DNA of 64,000 nucleotides from Molossus alvarezi (lineage: Eukaryota > Chordata > Mammalia > Chiroptera > Molossidae), in NCBI GenBank assembly GCA_037176705.1, contig CM073895.1, positions 104,606,551 to 104,670,550 on the forward strand, given 5' to 3'. Each line of letters begins with the position of its first letter. The stretch's first letter is position 1. The notes below the pieces were generated by a model. That model did no database searches. It worked only from the letters and a program-made list of their open reading frames with translations, and was not told the DNA's origin. Below, in pieces: positions 10,955 to 23,439 of the stretch. Both the position numbers and the translations under genes were made by a program.

Positions 10955-13900
10955 TATGAGTCCCTCGTGGACAGTTTTCTGCGAGCTGCTCCGGCCCCAC
11001 AGCCTGCCTGTGGGAAGTGCTGAGCCCACGCCCCGCCCTCGGTCTCGCTCTCCTTCCCTGTCCCCATCCGTCTGCTGAGGCCTTCACACTGACGTCTAGT
11101 GGCTTGTGCTCCCTGTCCTCCCGATGCTGCCCCGACCCCGCGGCCTCTCCCCGCCAGTCCATCTCCATCCAGGGCACAGCCTGCTGGACATGCCCTCGCA
11201 CTGCACACGCGAGGCTGAGGTTCGCTGGGGACACGGGAGGCCCGGGAGGGGTGACCGCACCGGGCGAGGGCGGTTCAGGTGCCTCCTCTGCAAGTGGCAG
11301 CACCTCACCTTGTCACCCTTTGTGGGTCTTTCGTGGGCCCTCCTTCAGCTGTCTCAGCAGAGGGAACCCACAAAGAAGACGAGCAGAAACCAGTCTTCTC
11401 TGTTATGTCGACTTGGCAGTAATGACAGTGACAATAACGTCAGTGGCAATGGCACAGATCAACGGCAGCTGCTCCCGGGGACACCAGCCGTCAGAGCAGT
11501 GCCCGGCCCCATCGCAGGCAGTGCCGCCCTCCCTGCCGCGGGCGCCTCCCCAGCCGGTGTCCACACCTCGCTTGCCTCCCCACCGGACCAGCCGGACCAG
11601 CCGCCCCTCCAGCAGGACCTGCCTGGTGTCGCCCGCCACCACGCACTCAGGGCTGGTCTCATGCCTGGCGTCCAGCACACGAAGGTGAGGCACACGAAGA
11701 ACAGGGTAAAGGGCTTCACCCTGGGGAGGCTCCTAGGCCCAGGCCACCCACACCGCAGCCTAAATGTGATGAGCACTCCACAAACACGAGGAATGACGAC
11801 AAAGGAGACAACGCTGTTCCCTACCAGACTCCCCCTCGCTGAGTCCCACCAGCAGCCCCCCCTGAGCACACCTGCATCAGGGCTGTGTCAGATCCTTCCG
11901 CCGGGGCCACCCCCACCAGGGCCGTCCTGCCTTCTTCCCGGCCGAGCTCCAGGCCACACAGCAGAGGCTCAAACAGCTGATGGTCAGGTGACGGATGCTT
12001 CTAGTAACAGTTCCTTATGCAGACAGAACACCTGTCACTGGAGCAGCTCCAATACTCGAGCAAAACCCACCAAGACACGGTTCGCCGCAGACCCCTCTGT
12101 GGAACAACAAAGGAAGACTGGCTACAGCAGCCTTGTCTCACGGAGGGGCCGGGGGCGATGACAAACCACACACAGTTCCGTCCTGGTGGCGCAGAAGGAA
12201 GCCTCCACTGTCACCTTTCAGTAGAGAAAAGACCATGACTGGGGGACATGACAGGACCGGCCATGTGGCTAAACCAATGCCTCCGACACGGGGCTGCGGC
12301 CGGGACCGTCCCAGAGGGCAAGCGAAGGGCACATTATGGCAAGAAAATCCGGGCCAGGAGCCGCTCCCTGGGCCGTGGCACTGCCCCTCGTGGCTCCTGG
12401 TCGAAGACACACGCAGTGTCTGCCGCTCGGGACAGGGAGCGTTCTCACCGGGTCTGTGCAGGAGGCTCCAGGAGGGCTGGCCGCCCAGCGGGACAGCAGG
12501 AAGGACACTCAGTCTTTGGTCTAACTTGCTCCCACTCCGAGAGCAGAGGGCACGGCCCCAGGGACCGCTACGTGAGTCTGGGAAACTAATTTAACTGGAG
12601 AAAGGGGTCCCCGGGTTGGCATGGTCTTCATGTCCATCATCTTCTAGTGGTCAGTGGACTGGGCGAGGTGACCGTCTGACCGGGGAGCTGACTTCCACTA
12701 GGCACGGAGGGGCTACCTGTGTGGTGCGGCCAGAGAGAGCCGTCTCGGCCCCTCGGGGTGGCCAGCCCTCTCCTGCCCAGTGGCCTGGATGGTCAGGGAC
12801 GCAACACCTGAGTGCCCAGACGAGGGGAGGAAAGTGGGCTGGAGGCCAGCTGAGGACCAGAGTCTGCGCTGCGGTGCTGCGTGTTTGTAAGAGAAGAATT
12901 TCTTCCTCCTTCCCTGGGGTGCTGACCCCGAGGGGCACCAGCACAGGGGCATCTCAGCGCGGGGCTGCCCGGGGCCCAAGGGACACTGGACAGGGGATGT
13001 GGCGTCAGCCTCCTTCCTACCCCTTCCTGCGAGTCCCAGTGCCAGCCCGGTCTTCCCGTCGGGCTCCCAGGGGCTGACTCGACCGCGGAGAGGCGAGCGT
13101 CCTCAAGGAGCAGGCGGGGCTCCCTCTGCGCTGCCGCAGCAAGCCCGCCGCTTCCCGCAAGGACAAGACGGGCACAGGACCGAGGAAGCGGACAGCTGAG
13201 GAAGACGCCCAATGCAGAAATTAGGAGACACAGCTGGAGACAGGGGGATGGATACTCTTTAAAACGGAAAAGCTGGGAAAAACCTAGAGGTGAACAGTTA
13301 CATAAGTTATGGGAAATATTCATCACAACTTCAGCGCTATTCAATACCCACTTAGAAACAGTCAGTGAAGTAAAGATGTTCAAACTAAACAGCATCAGGG
13401 AAGGGGCCACACAGGGCCTCCGGGCGACACGGCCCCCGGTGTCCAGGGCACAGACCCCCCCAACCCACCTCCCTCTCCAAATGTTGTTTTTTGTATTTAT
13501 AGCACCTACACTTTCTGTGCTGAGCAGGAGGAGGGTCTGAATGGGAAGGACAGATTTTAGAACATTTTATTTTCACACTGCAGACATCGGACAGGCTCAG
13601 CTTGTACGGCCCCTCCAAGGACCTGAGAGGCAAGATGAAACTGACCACCTGGCCAGGTTTCAGACCGCCGTCTGGCCTGTGGGTGAACCTGAGCCCGGGA
13701 GCAGCTTGGGAGCCCCGGCTCCCTCCCAGCTTCTCCCCACCACACAGGGGCAGCCTGAGACCCACAGTCAAGGGGACAGCCGCGTCCTCCAGGGACAGCC
13801 AGGACCAAGTGGCGCCCTGTGCAGGGCCTGCCAAGGGCCACTGGACCTGAGCCCCGTCCCACCCCACCACAACCCTGGACTCCCAGCGTCACGGGCAATG

Positions 13901-14237
13901 GAGCAGTGTCCTCATGCACTCCTTGGACAGATGGCCTCGTCCCACCAAGTGACAGAGGCAGCTGCAGGCAGGATCCTTGAAATGCAAACGACTCCCCCTG
14001 CTGGAGCACACTGCAAACAATAGGAACCCCTCATCCCTCCTCCGACAGCCTGCTACCGCTTTCCTGGCATCTCCCCACATTCTCGACAGTGCTTCCAGAA
14101 CATCACGTGAACTGCACACCCCCCTAATTAGGTTCACCTGCCCCCCTCAGTGGCCGGTTCTGGACACCTCCCAGGTCAAGGAAATGAGGGGTTCCCTCAG
14201 GAACCAATGAGCACATGAGAAGCGGGGCCAGAGCAGC
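10955..14237. other. Long single-copy GC-rich stretch
   Basis: No convincing exon or repeat. A 351-codon plus-strand frame (11106-12161) and a 205-codon minus-strand frame (12793-13410) exist, but neighbouring frames are also open and composition follows GC content. A short AT-rich patch at 13240-13390 may be a decayed LINE remnant. Confidence 0.35.
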
Positions 14238-14370
14238 GCCAGGCAGCGAGGGCACCATTCACTGGGCACCTGCTCTGCTCTCCAAGGAAACAGCAACACA
14301 CAGTCCCCATTCTCAACAAATGTACCGTCTGGCAAGAGAGGCAGAGAATGCACACACGAAGAAGAAAGAA
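14238..14370. repeat. Possible ancient MIR/L2-class fragment
   Basis: 'cattcactgggcacctgctc' followed by 'agtccccattctcaac' resembles the 'tgagcacctactatgtg ... tccctgccctca' layout of old mammalian interspersed repeats. Strongly diverged. Confidence 0.3.
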
Positions 14371-14446
14371 TATTTAAACCCCAACCAGATGGAAAAGGCG
14401 TTCTAAGCAGTTGTCAGAAGCTCCAAGAGAGCTGTCTTGTGAAGGA

Positions 14447-14512
14447 GGCTGTGCCTGCCCTGCGGCCAGGGGGTGTGCCTGCCCTGCGGCCAGGGGGTGT
14501 GCCTGCAGCGGG
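14447..14512. repeat. 26-bp tandem repeat, about 2.5 copies
   Basis: 'cctgccctgcggccaggggg' with 'tgtg' repeats at about 14453 and 14479, then a truncated 'tgtgcctgcag'. Confidence 0.85.
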
Positions 14513-14914
14513 GCCCCACCTGGGCCAGGAGGTTTGCTTGCAGCGGCCAGCACCCGGGCCAGGAGTCGGCTCTCCTGCTCCCAGCGTGGAACAGGGCGGA
14601 AGGCAGAGGCTTCACGGGGAGGACTGGGAAAAATAACAGACTTTGGGGAGGTGAGAAGTCGTTGTAGTGAGAAGAAGTATCCCAGGCACAAAGCCTAGAA
14701 CTTTACGCTTGGATACACTCCTCTCCTCTCCACCGGTGTAACGACACTGATCGTGTGCCTTGGTGCAGCCCACCACAGTACCAGAAACAGAACTGCTCAC
14801 CTGGTTTCCTTGTCCCTTGTTACTGCTAAAGAGAAAAATAACACGAGGAGCCTAAACACCCAAAGAAGATGAAGAAAGGGTCTGTCTCACCCGGCACCGC
14901 ACGCAGGCCCCCTA

Positions 14915-15056
14915 CGTCCACGGAGTGCGGTCCACGGACCAGCAGCGCCGGCATCCCTGGAGGGCTCCCTTGGTGAATGCTGACTCCCAGGCCTCCCCTT
15001 GGACCTCTAAAGTCAGAATCTGCATTTCAACAAGACCCCCCCTGTGGTCTCTTCGC
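14915..15056. mobile_element. MER5A-like hAT-Charlie fragment
   Basis: 'gcggtccacggaccagcagc' is followed by 'ggcatccctgg', 'gactcccaggcctcccc', 'aagtcagaatctgcatttca' and 'acaagacccccc'. These blocks occur in the same order as in MER5A, a short non-autonomous DNA transposon common to placental mammals. Both termini are eroded. The match is from memory of the family pattern. Confidence 0.6.
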
Positions 15057-17636
15057 ACCTTAAAGATCAGAAGCACTGAACCAAGTCAAAGAGCCCAAAG
15101 CTCGGAACCCAGGAATTAGAAGCAGAGCTGAACGGAAGCCCAGAGATCACCTAGCTCAACGAGGAAACCAAGGTCTGGAAAAGTTAACCGACTTTCCAGT
15201 GTTTAAGACGTCACTGTCGCTTAGTTTTAGGCTCACACACACACCCCTCGACAACAAGGTGCTATTTCATGACCGCATGTCATACCTCTCAGCTTTCCCA
15301 GGGGCCACATGCCTGCCACGTTCCACTCTACAACCACAGCCACACCCTGGGCCACCGATTGAGTGTCACAAAGGAGATGACAATCAGAGCTCCCCACAGG
15401 CCACAAAATCACAGACGAGACCAGCGAAGTGCAAGCTCAGGGCAAGTGCCACACCATGGTCACCATACGACTGCCTCCCAGGGGCCCAGGGTGCCCACGC
15501 ACTTCCTGTCAGTCCCACTTCCTGTTGAACTGAGATACCCACCATCAAACTCTGTACAAACCACGATTTCTCTACAGAACAGCACATACTGAATTGGTTG
15601 TTTTTAAGACTCCTTTGTGTAGAAGTGAAGAATGTGAAATCCTGCTCCGGTGGGGACTGAAGCATGAGAATAACCACCTCCAGCCAGTTGGTGATGACAC
15701 GGCTCCACCGCCGGTGTAAAGGGCGCGCGGTCCGAGTATGGGACGGCAAACAAAGGCTCTTTTATGTGGAGACAAAGGAAGCGCAGAGAGAGAGATAATT
15801 AATAATTTTCTTTGCATCTGACAGCTCAGAAAAGCCCAGCTTGGCCTTATAATGCCAGCTCCTCCCGTGACTTCACAGCCGCTCCAGGACCCGCACAAGC
15901 GAGCAGGGGTGACTGCGCCCCGTCGCTGACAGCTGACCTCTAGCTGCGGCGTGCGGTCGAGATGGATCCTCCACGCTCTGCACACCCAGTGCCACCTCTT
16001 TAGGACCCTGCATCTGCTCTCCCGCCACGCCGGCGCACGGATCTCCCGGGCTACCAGACGAGAGTGCCGCCAGCCGCCCTGTGGCAGCTCCATGCGATCT
16101 GCCACCTCACCCCGTGTCCATCGTGGCCACAGGCGAGGTCGGGGCTGCAGTCTTGGGCTCCTGGCGGCACTACAGCTGCGAACGGAAAAGCGGCAGCAAA
16201 GAGTGAAAGCGAGTCCATCTCCTTGGTGCCGTTCTTGGCCTCCAAAGCTCCCGGTGCGCTACCCGGAAATGCAGGCCAGCCCTCAGAGGGGGTGGAGGCG
16301 ACACTGGGCCCACGTGGCAAAGACCCTGCTTTGGGGGTCGCGTGGGCGCCTGATAATGCAAAGAGCGATGTCTTCAGTGACGTCTCCGCAGACCATCCAC
16401 GTTTCCCGCTCCGTCCAGTCTCAGCAGCTGGCGTGCCCACGTGGCCGCGCCTCCTTGGCCACCTGCTCTTCGGGCGGCACACCTGTGAGTATTCGTGCAC
16501 CTAACACACTGCAGACAGAGGCAGTCGCGCTCTGCCAGGCCTCTCGAGCTGCAGCGGGGCGCCCGGAGAGCGATCCCAGCTGACGACAGCCACCCTGAGG
16601 CTTCAGTTCTTTTCTACGAGGCCCGGGGTTCGGACTCTTTTGCCTTTTCTGAATGGCTGCAAATAAGGGGTGTGTAGGGTTCCCAAGTTCTTCCGGGAAG
16701 CATGTTACAAGGGGCCACTCCACCCGCGGGCAGCAGTCAGCACTGCGACACCCTCAGCAGGAAGGGGCCCATTGCTTGGGTTGGGTAGTTTCATCTGGCA
16801 GGTCCCGGAAGAAGCAAGATGGACCCTCAACTTGGTCACTGAGCAGAGTCTGAAAGGAAGTTCACGGAGGGTGCGCATTGTGTCGCGGGCAGTGCAATGG
16901 CCTACAGCTAGCGGCAGGGGGTGCATGTAGCGGCCGAGCCCAGAGGGAACCAGAGGAGGAGGTCCCCGGACCCCGGGAGCAGCAGCCATGCAGAGGGCCT
17001 GCAGCAGGGGCCGCGGCGAAGGTCAACATCCGCTCTTGCTTCTTCCCCTGGCACATGCTCCCCAGGGCACATCTGCCCACGTGCCCGGGATGTGACCCAG
17101 ACAGCTCAGCTCCTGGGGACAGTGGCTCTGCAGGGCAAGCGGACACCGCCCGGCACTCTGAAAGACCCTGGGCAGCCTCGAGACACCTGCACACCTCAAA
17201 CGCACGAGTTTTTATGTTCGCGACAAGCCCCTCTGCTCACGGCGTGGTCTGGAGTGCAGCCGCCTGCAGACCCCCACAGCTCTTCCACGGGTCCGAGGGC
17301 TCCGGAACAACTGTGATCGCCTGCAAGGTTTGGGGACCACCCTGCACACAGAGGCGGCCACAGGACTATTCACGGGACCCACCAGAAACCAGTCCCTTGC
17401 AGACATTTTAAAAACCTTAAATCCTGTGTTACGTGATCAGCACCCCTTTTGAATCTCCGACAGCCCCGGAGGAGGATGCCCTTGTCCTGACCAAGCATAT
17501 CGGTAGGTTACAGAGACCGAGAAAGAGCAAACACAGATGCAGGACAGGTGACCTGAGCAGCGGACAGTCAGTCGGCAACATCCTGTTTCCCAGCCCAGAA
17601 CTGGCTGGGCCGCAAAGTGCTCACCCCAGCTGCACA
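15057..17636. other. Single-copy DNA with a CpG-rich segment
   Basis: CpG is noticeably denser at about 15880-16580 than around it. There is no clear transcription start or exon. Frames up to 210 codons (15951-16583) have no family resemblance. Confidence 0.35.
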
Positions 17637-17868
17637 GCACGGCCCCCCCACAGCACGCCCCCCCCACAGTACAGCCCCCCCCACAGCACGCCCCCACACA
17701 CAGCACAGCCCCCCCCACAGCACAGGGCCCCCCACAGCACGCCCCCACAGCACAGGGCCCCCCACAACACGGCCCCCCCACAGCACAGGGCCCACACACA
17801 GCAAGCCCCCCCATAGCACAGGGCCTCCCCCACAGCACAGCCCCCCCACAGCACCCTCCCCCACCCAG
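17637..17868. repeat. C-rich minisatellite
   Basis: Many copies of 'ccccacagcacagggcc' and 'ccccccacagcacg' of about 14-24 bp. The C-runs of four to seven bases make the minus strand a candidate for G-quadruplexes and the plus strand for i-motifs. Confidence 0.9.
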
Positions 17869-19259
17869 CACAGGGCGCACATCCAGGAAGACACAGCTGT
17901 CGCCCACCCGAGTTCATGTCAGGTGTCCAGACCCAAATGTCTTCCCTTACTTCCCCAAACACTGTCACAGGGCAGCAAAGGAGCCCAGCGCGGCTCTTCT
18001 ACCCTCCTTGTTCTCAGGAGCATCGTCCTCCCTGGCCTCTGGTCATTTTCAACCACACACACCCTTGCCTGACCACCCAGGGGAGTGCTCAGAGACCCAC
18101 AATTGCGTCCCCAGCCGGGCCTGGCAGGTGTTCCAAAAGGCACCCAGGACTCAGCAACACCATTTGGCCCATAAAAGTGGCAGGTGATCTCCCACAGCTC
18201 AGTGGCCACTCCACAGCCAAAACAGCTGTCCAGGGGCCCGAGAGTGCAGGGAAGGGAGCTGCACTGTATTCCCGTCTAACAGGGAAGGAAGGGGTGACCC
18301 TGTTCACATCCTGAAGTCATAAAACCACCCTGCTTCCTGCAGCACCAATGTCCCAAGTGCTGTCCCCAAAGGTGGGCACCAGGAAGGCCACCCTGGGGAA
18401 GCAATGGGAGGGGCTGTGCCGGTCTCTTCCAGGCCCACCGCCCACCCGCACTCCCGAGACCGCTGCTTGGAGAGTAAGTCCTAGCCCAGAGGGAGGAGTC
18501 AGTCCCAACCCCCACCAACAAATCTTACCTCTTAGGACTGATTTTATAATTCGGGGACCGGGGACTACCTGTGCCAGAATGTTTTAAGAACGAAAATGCC
18601 CATTAGTAATATTCACTGTCAATAAGATGACGGTCCTTAATGAGCACCCAAATAACAGGGCTCGCAAGGAACCCCCAGGGACACAACACAGAGCAGAAAA
18701 CCAACCGGTGGCCCTCCGCCACCCCGCGCCACTTCCCCTCTGAGACCAGCCAGTGGAACCAGGGGGCTGCCCGCAGGGACGGAGTCACCCGTCCAGGTGA
18801 ACGAGGAGTCAGAGGCCCATGTGAAGCCCCATCACCAGCATCACCCCTGCAGGTGTCCCCAGGCTAGGCTCAAGCTCACAGGATGCCAGAGTCGTGGGGA
18901 GAGTGTGTCCAAACCACAGGCTGCTGGCACGGCACGGGGTGCAGTCCAAGGCCACTCCACGTGCGCCGCACCTGCATGCCCACGCACAGACCCCTCCGCG
19001 CCGCCCCCCTGCCCCCCGCCCCAGCACCGGGACTCCCCTGCGGGCCCAGAAGCCCCTGCTCCTCGCCAGAGCCACAGGAGGGAGGGGAGTAAGAAAGCGA
19101 ACGTGAGTGAGTTCTGATGCCAGGGAAGCCTCGCTGGTGTCTGCTGGAAACCTCTGTGGGTGGTGCGCATGGTCCTGGGGTTCACCTGGTCCCCGGCCCT
19201 CCCACTGCGGCTCCCACTCCCGCGGGGCTAGTTGTGCAGCAGGGACACTCCACACCCAG
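17869..19259. other. Single-copy DNA
   Basis: No recognised gene or repeat. Confidence 0.35.
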
Positions 19260-19350
19260 TTCCAGCCTGTGGGGCCCCGGGGGATCCAACTCCCGGTTCC
19301 GGCCTGTGAGGGTCCGGGGATCCAACTCCCGGTTCCGGCCTGTGAGGGCG
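19260..19350. repeat. Small tandem repeat, about 36 bp, 2.5 copies
   Basis: 'ggatccaactcccggttccg' with 'gcctgtgagg' occurs twice (from about 19281 and 19318), after a partial 'ccagcctgtggggccc' copy. Confidence 0.85.
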
Positions 19351-20220
19351 GGGGGCTGGAGCAGGGGCTTCCCTCTCCAGGGCAGGAGAGTCCACAGAGG
19401 CCTCATCAAGCAGGTGAGCTTGAACAGAGGCCTTTCCTGAGGCTGGCAAGGCGGCAGGCCCAGCTGATGTGGGCGCAGAGCGGGGTGCAGAGCCGGGCCA
19501 CAGCCCGGCCACAGAAACCAGGTGTCCCGGTTATCCCTCAGAACGCATCTGCCGGCAAGCCAGCCCGGGCCAAGCCTGTGAACTCTGGGAACACGGCTGT
19601 GTCCTCCCTGTGCCCTGCGGAGCAGCTGTTCTCCCTTCTCACGGAAAAGGAGGGGCTCGGGCAGCTGCACACAGTGCCCCACACTGTCACCGGTACACAC
19701 ACCTTCCACAGGCCCTGGGGTGGGGCCCGCTGACCCTTCCGGCAGCTCAGTCGCCTCCTGCCCAGGGGCTGGGGACCCGCCTGGGCCACACCCTCCGCAC
19801 AGCCCTTCCCTGAGTCCAGAGGACACCAATCCCTGCTCGTCCTGAGGGCCAGCCGCATCTTGCCCTTTTGGCCTCTGGTTTCTAAATCAGGAAACCAAAA
19901 TGTAAAGTTGAGAAGTAAAAGAAATGATCAGCCAAGCCCACTCTAAGGGCCTGACCCAAGCACCCGAGGGTACAGACACCCCATCACAGGACAAGCTCTG
20001 CAGTGAGCTCAGGGGCTCCCTCACTGTCCCTGACCCGAGCATCCCCTGCCTTGCGGGAGCCCAGGGCTGGGTTCCCACACCGCCCAGCACGGGCTGGGGC
20101 TCTGCAGGCCCAGGGCCTCTGGATGTGACCAGGAAGTGCAGCCCTGGAGCCACCAGGAAGTGCTGGAGTCCATCCCTGACCCCTCGCCCCGCTCAGCGAA
20201 ACCCGAGGTCACTGCTTCCC
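19351..20220. other. Single-copy DNA
   Basis: No recognised gene or repeat. Confidence 0.35.
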
Positions 20221-20236
20221 TGAAGTGGGTTCTTTC

Positions 20237-20474
20237 TTTTTTTTTTTTTATCCTTACCTGAGGATATTTTTAATTTAATCCTCAGCGAGAGAGAGAGAGG
20301 GGGAGAGGGGGAGAGGGGGAGAGGGGGAGAGGGGGAGGGAGAGGGAGAGGGACATTGATTGGTTGCCACCTGCATGACCCAACCGAGGTACGTGCCCTTG
20401 GCCGGAATTGAACCCGGGATTCTCTGGTCTGCAGGCCATTAATGCATTAACCTCTGAGCCAAACCAGCCAGGGC
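20237..20474 (-). mobile_element. VES-type SINE with expanded polypurine tract
   Basis: In minus orientation: the T-run, then 'atccttacctgaggatattt', a purine-rich tract, 'ggttgccacctgcatgaccc', the B box complement 'ccggaattgaacccgggatt' and the head complement 'gagccaaaccagccagggc'. It is flanked by TGAAGTGGGTTCTTTC at 20221-20236 and 20475-20490, a perfect 16-bp duplication. The region 20290-20350, normally a CT-rich tail, has expanded into about five copies of 'gggggaga'. Confidence 0.95.
20290..20350. repeat. (GGGGGAGA)n microsatellite inside the SINE
   Basis: Regular 8-bp units grown from the polypurine strand of the SINE tail; later units shorten to 'gggaga'. Confidence 0.85.
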
Positions 20475-20508
20475 TGAAGTGGGTTCTTTCAAATAAGAAA
20501 ATCATACA

Positions 20509-20765
20509 GCCCTGGCCAGTTTGGTTCAGCAGTTAGAGCACTGGCCCATGGACCGATGGGTGGTGGGTTCAATTCCCAGTCAAGGGCATGCATGTACCTG
20601 GACTGCAGGTTTGATTTACAGCCCCAGTGAAGGTCATGCAGGAGGCAACCAATAGATGTGTCCCTCTCACATCGATGCTTCTTTCTCTCACCCCCTCCCT
20701 CTCTTCCACTCTATCTGAACAGCAACGGAAAAATATCCTCGGGTGAGAGTTAAAAAAAAAGTTTT
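20509..20765 (+). mobile_element. VES-type SINE, older copy
   Basis: The head 'gccctggccagtttggttca', B box-like 'gggttcaattcccagtc', 'gtccctctcacatcgatgct' and 'aaaaatatcctcgggtga' lead to an A-run. It starts only 19 bp after the duplication of the preceding, oppositely oriented SINE. No clear duplication was seen. Confidence 0.92.
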
Positions 20766-22289
20766 AAAAACAAAGCACACATCTGGTACCAACGATGAAC
20801 ATGACAGAATAATGCAACCTGATCACACCTGTGTGCAATATGTCTCTCCCTTCGTCATATGCAAAGTAAGCACGAATAAACACACACAGCAATAAAATAA
20901 GATAAAAACAGCTACTACCCAAACCAATCAAAAATGGGTCCCTTGGGAAGGTCACAAAAACCACAAACCATGCAAACAAGCCCGCAGAGGGCCCTGCCTC
21001 TGAGTTGCAGCCCAATCAGACTCAGGGCCCCAGCCAGGGTGGTGCCCCTGAGGTCCCTCTGGCACTGACCGGGGGACACACCTGGGACGTGAGTCCTGGG
21101 TCACCTCTACCACCTGGCAACACCATCCAGCTTGGCTTTTCCCAGGTTCCTGCTGTCCTACCCACAGGGCAGTCCACCCTCTCTAGGTTCTGCCCCTGGA
21201 GGCAAAATGTCAGCTCTGTCCACCCCAGGGCAGTCTGTACTCCCCTTGCCCCTCCCCCCATCCCTGTGCTCAATCCCATAATAATCAGCTGTCCTCGGGA
21301 TGGTATGTGACGCCCTCACCCTCAGGGTCCGGGCGCCCACAGCCCAGGACGGTTGGTGAGCTCATCTCCACAGAAGCCCCTCGCAGGGTGGCCCTGTGGT
21401 CTGTGGCCACTCCAGCCCATGACTCGGCTCTGCTCTGAAGCCAGAGGTGCGGATTAAGTACAGCACCTCTCAGTGGGCAGCCCTGAGCCCAAGGCCAAAG
21501 GTCTTGTCCTCGGTTTCCCTGCAGGGGAACAGCCCTCACCGCAGCCCACACAGGGCGGAGTGCAGGCTCCACAGGATGAGCCCCAGAACTGAGCCCCACC
21601 CAGGATGCCTGCACATGGCCCAGACCCCAGGGCTCGGTCTGGGACCCGCCCAGGCTGGCCTGTGTTCCTAGTCCCAGCAATGGATTAGTGGCTGCCCAGG
21701 CCTGTGTCAAGGTGGGGATTCATTTCTCATCACGTGGGGGACCATTCCTGGCTCTCATAATCCGCTCCACTTCCTCTCTGGGGCAGACTCGGGAGCCAGG
21801 CGCTGGAGACTTGCAGCTGTGCAGGTCCGAGCTGGAATCCACTCCACCATCCGACTTACGTGAGGCAGTGCCCGCCTAGCGCCAACGCGCTCCGCCTTGG
21901 CAGCGGGGTGCCGGCATCTGCTTGCAGGGCTGTTGTACCCCTTGGGGTGTGTAACGGGCAGAGGACAGCCGGCCACACAGTGGGTGCCCAACAAATGGAG
22001 AGAGGAATGGCTACCACACTGTCGTCCCAGCCAAGCCCAATCTTCACAATCCCCGGGGAAGGGGTTCCCCAGTGCTCACTGTCCGCCAGGCTGGGTCTCT
22101 GATGACCCCACCCAGCTGAGTGCCCCCGACAGGACTCGGAGCAGCAGAGGCAGAGGCTGCTGCCAGGCTGGGGACCCCAGGCAAGTCCTCCCCCTCCCTG
22201 GGCCTGTTCCCTTGTATGTAAAATGAGGGTCAAACCCAGAGGCCTCTGGCCCCTTCCAGAGCTAGCATGCCGGGGCTTTCCGCCGAGCT
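20766..22289. other. Single-copy DNA
   Basis: No gene recognised; AT-rich to about 20960 and GC-rich after. Confidence 0.35.
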
Positions 22290-22765
22290 CCCCCAGGCCA
22301 GTCGCCGAGGAGCTCCCCAAGTACCGGTCGCCGAGGAGTTCCCACGGACCGGTTGCCGAGGAGCCCCCCACGGACCAGTCGCCGAGGAGCTCCCACGGAC
22401 CGGTCGCCGAGGAGCCCTCCACGACCGATCACCGAGGAGCTCCCCCTGACCGTTCGCCGAGGAGCCCCACACGGACCGGTCGCCGAGGAGCCCTCCACGG
22501 ACCGGTCGCCAAGGAGCTCCCCCTGACCGGTCGCCGAGGAGCCCCCCATGGACCGGTCCCCGAGGAGCTCCCCAAGGACCGGTCGCCGAGGAGCCCTCCA
22601 AGGACCGATCACCGAGGAGCCCCCCACGGACTGGTCGCCAAGGAGCTCCCCCTGACCGTTCGCCGAGGAGCCCCACACGGACCGGTCGCCGAGGAGCCCC
22701 CCACGGACCGGTCCCCGAGGAGCTCCCCAAGGACCGGTCGCCGAGGAGCTCCCATGGGACCTGCA
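22290..22765. repeat. Minisatellite, 25-26 bp unit, about 18 copies
   Basis: The unit is 'ggaccggtcgccgaggagc' followed by a variable 'tcccca', 'ccctccac' or 'cccccac'. Alternation of 'gagctcccc' and 'gagccc' endings suggests a dimeric (about 52-bp) arrangement; one block ('accgttcgccgaggag' plus 'ccccacacgg') recurs at about 22450 and 22660, about 208 bp apart, so a larger block may have been duplicated. Very CpG-rich. Open frames run through on both strands (204 codons plus, 330 codons minus); this is a property of the unit and not evidence for a gene. Confidence 0.93.
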
Positions 22766-23439
22766 GTGGGTCAGCGGGCGACTCCCCCAGCGTCCCTAAG
22801 GCGGAGGTCACGGCGGGACAGGGACAGCCGTCCCTAAGGTGGAGCAGGTCACGGCGGCACGGGGACAGCCGCGGAAGCTGCTGGCCCGGTGGCGGCAGGC
22901 TGGGCCTACCCGGCAGTGTTCTCGCACCCTGGCTAACCCCGCCGGCACGACATCCTGCCTGGCTTTCAGCTTGGACTCGGCAGTGGAGCCAGTGGAAGGG
23001 TTGGGGCTCAGCTCCCCCCTTCTGAAGTGAACAATCTCTTGGCAAGCTGGTCAGTGGAGAACTTCTAAGCCTCTTGCCGACTGCGAGATGGAGGCAGCTC
23101 CACAGATCTCGGCCTGCCTCCCAGGCCACGGGTGTTTTCCAGGCCCCAGAGTCTCTGTCGCACGGACAACTGAAACAGTCACCTCCAGGCAGAAGGGCAC
23201 CTCCAAGTCCAGCACATGCCACTCACTCTGGGAGGAAGTCTATAAACTAAGAAATATTGGTCTTTTTTTACTTACTAATTAATTTCTTTTTGTTATAGAT
23301 GCTTCTCCTGCCCCCACACACACACCCTCCTCCCCATCCCGCCCCCAGCACTGTCGTCTATGTCCACTGGGTACGTGCACACACATATAAGCTCTGTGGT
23401 TTATCACATCCCTCCCCTTGCCCCCACCGCTGAAGTTTA
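22766..23439. other. Single-copy DNA
   Basis: No recognised gene or repeat; short CA-rich patch at about 23318-23330. Confidence 0.35.

Noticed and set aside
11106..12161. 351-codon plus-strand frame
   Set aside because: GC-rich sequence with overlapping open frames on both strands, no domain and no recognisable exon borders.
22223..23222. 204-codon plus and 330-codon minus frames
   Set aside because: Produced by the CpG-rich 26-bp array; both strands open together.
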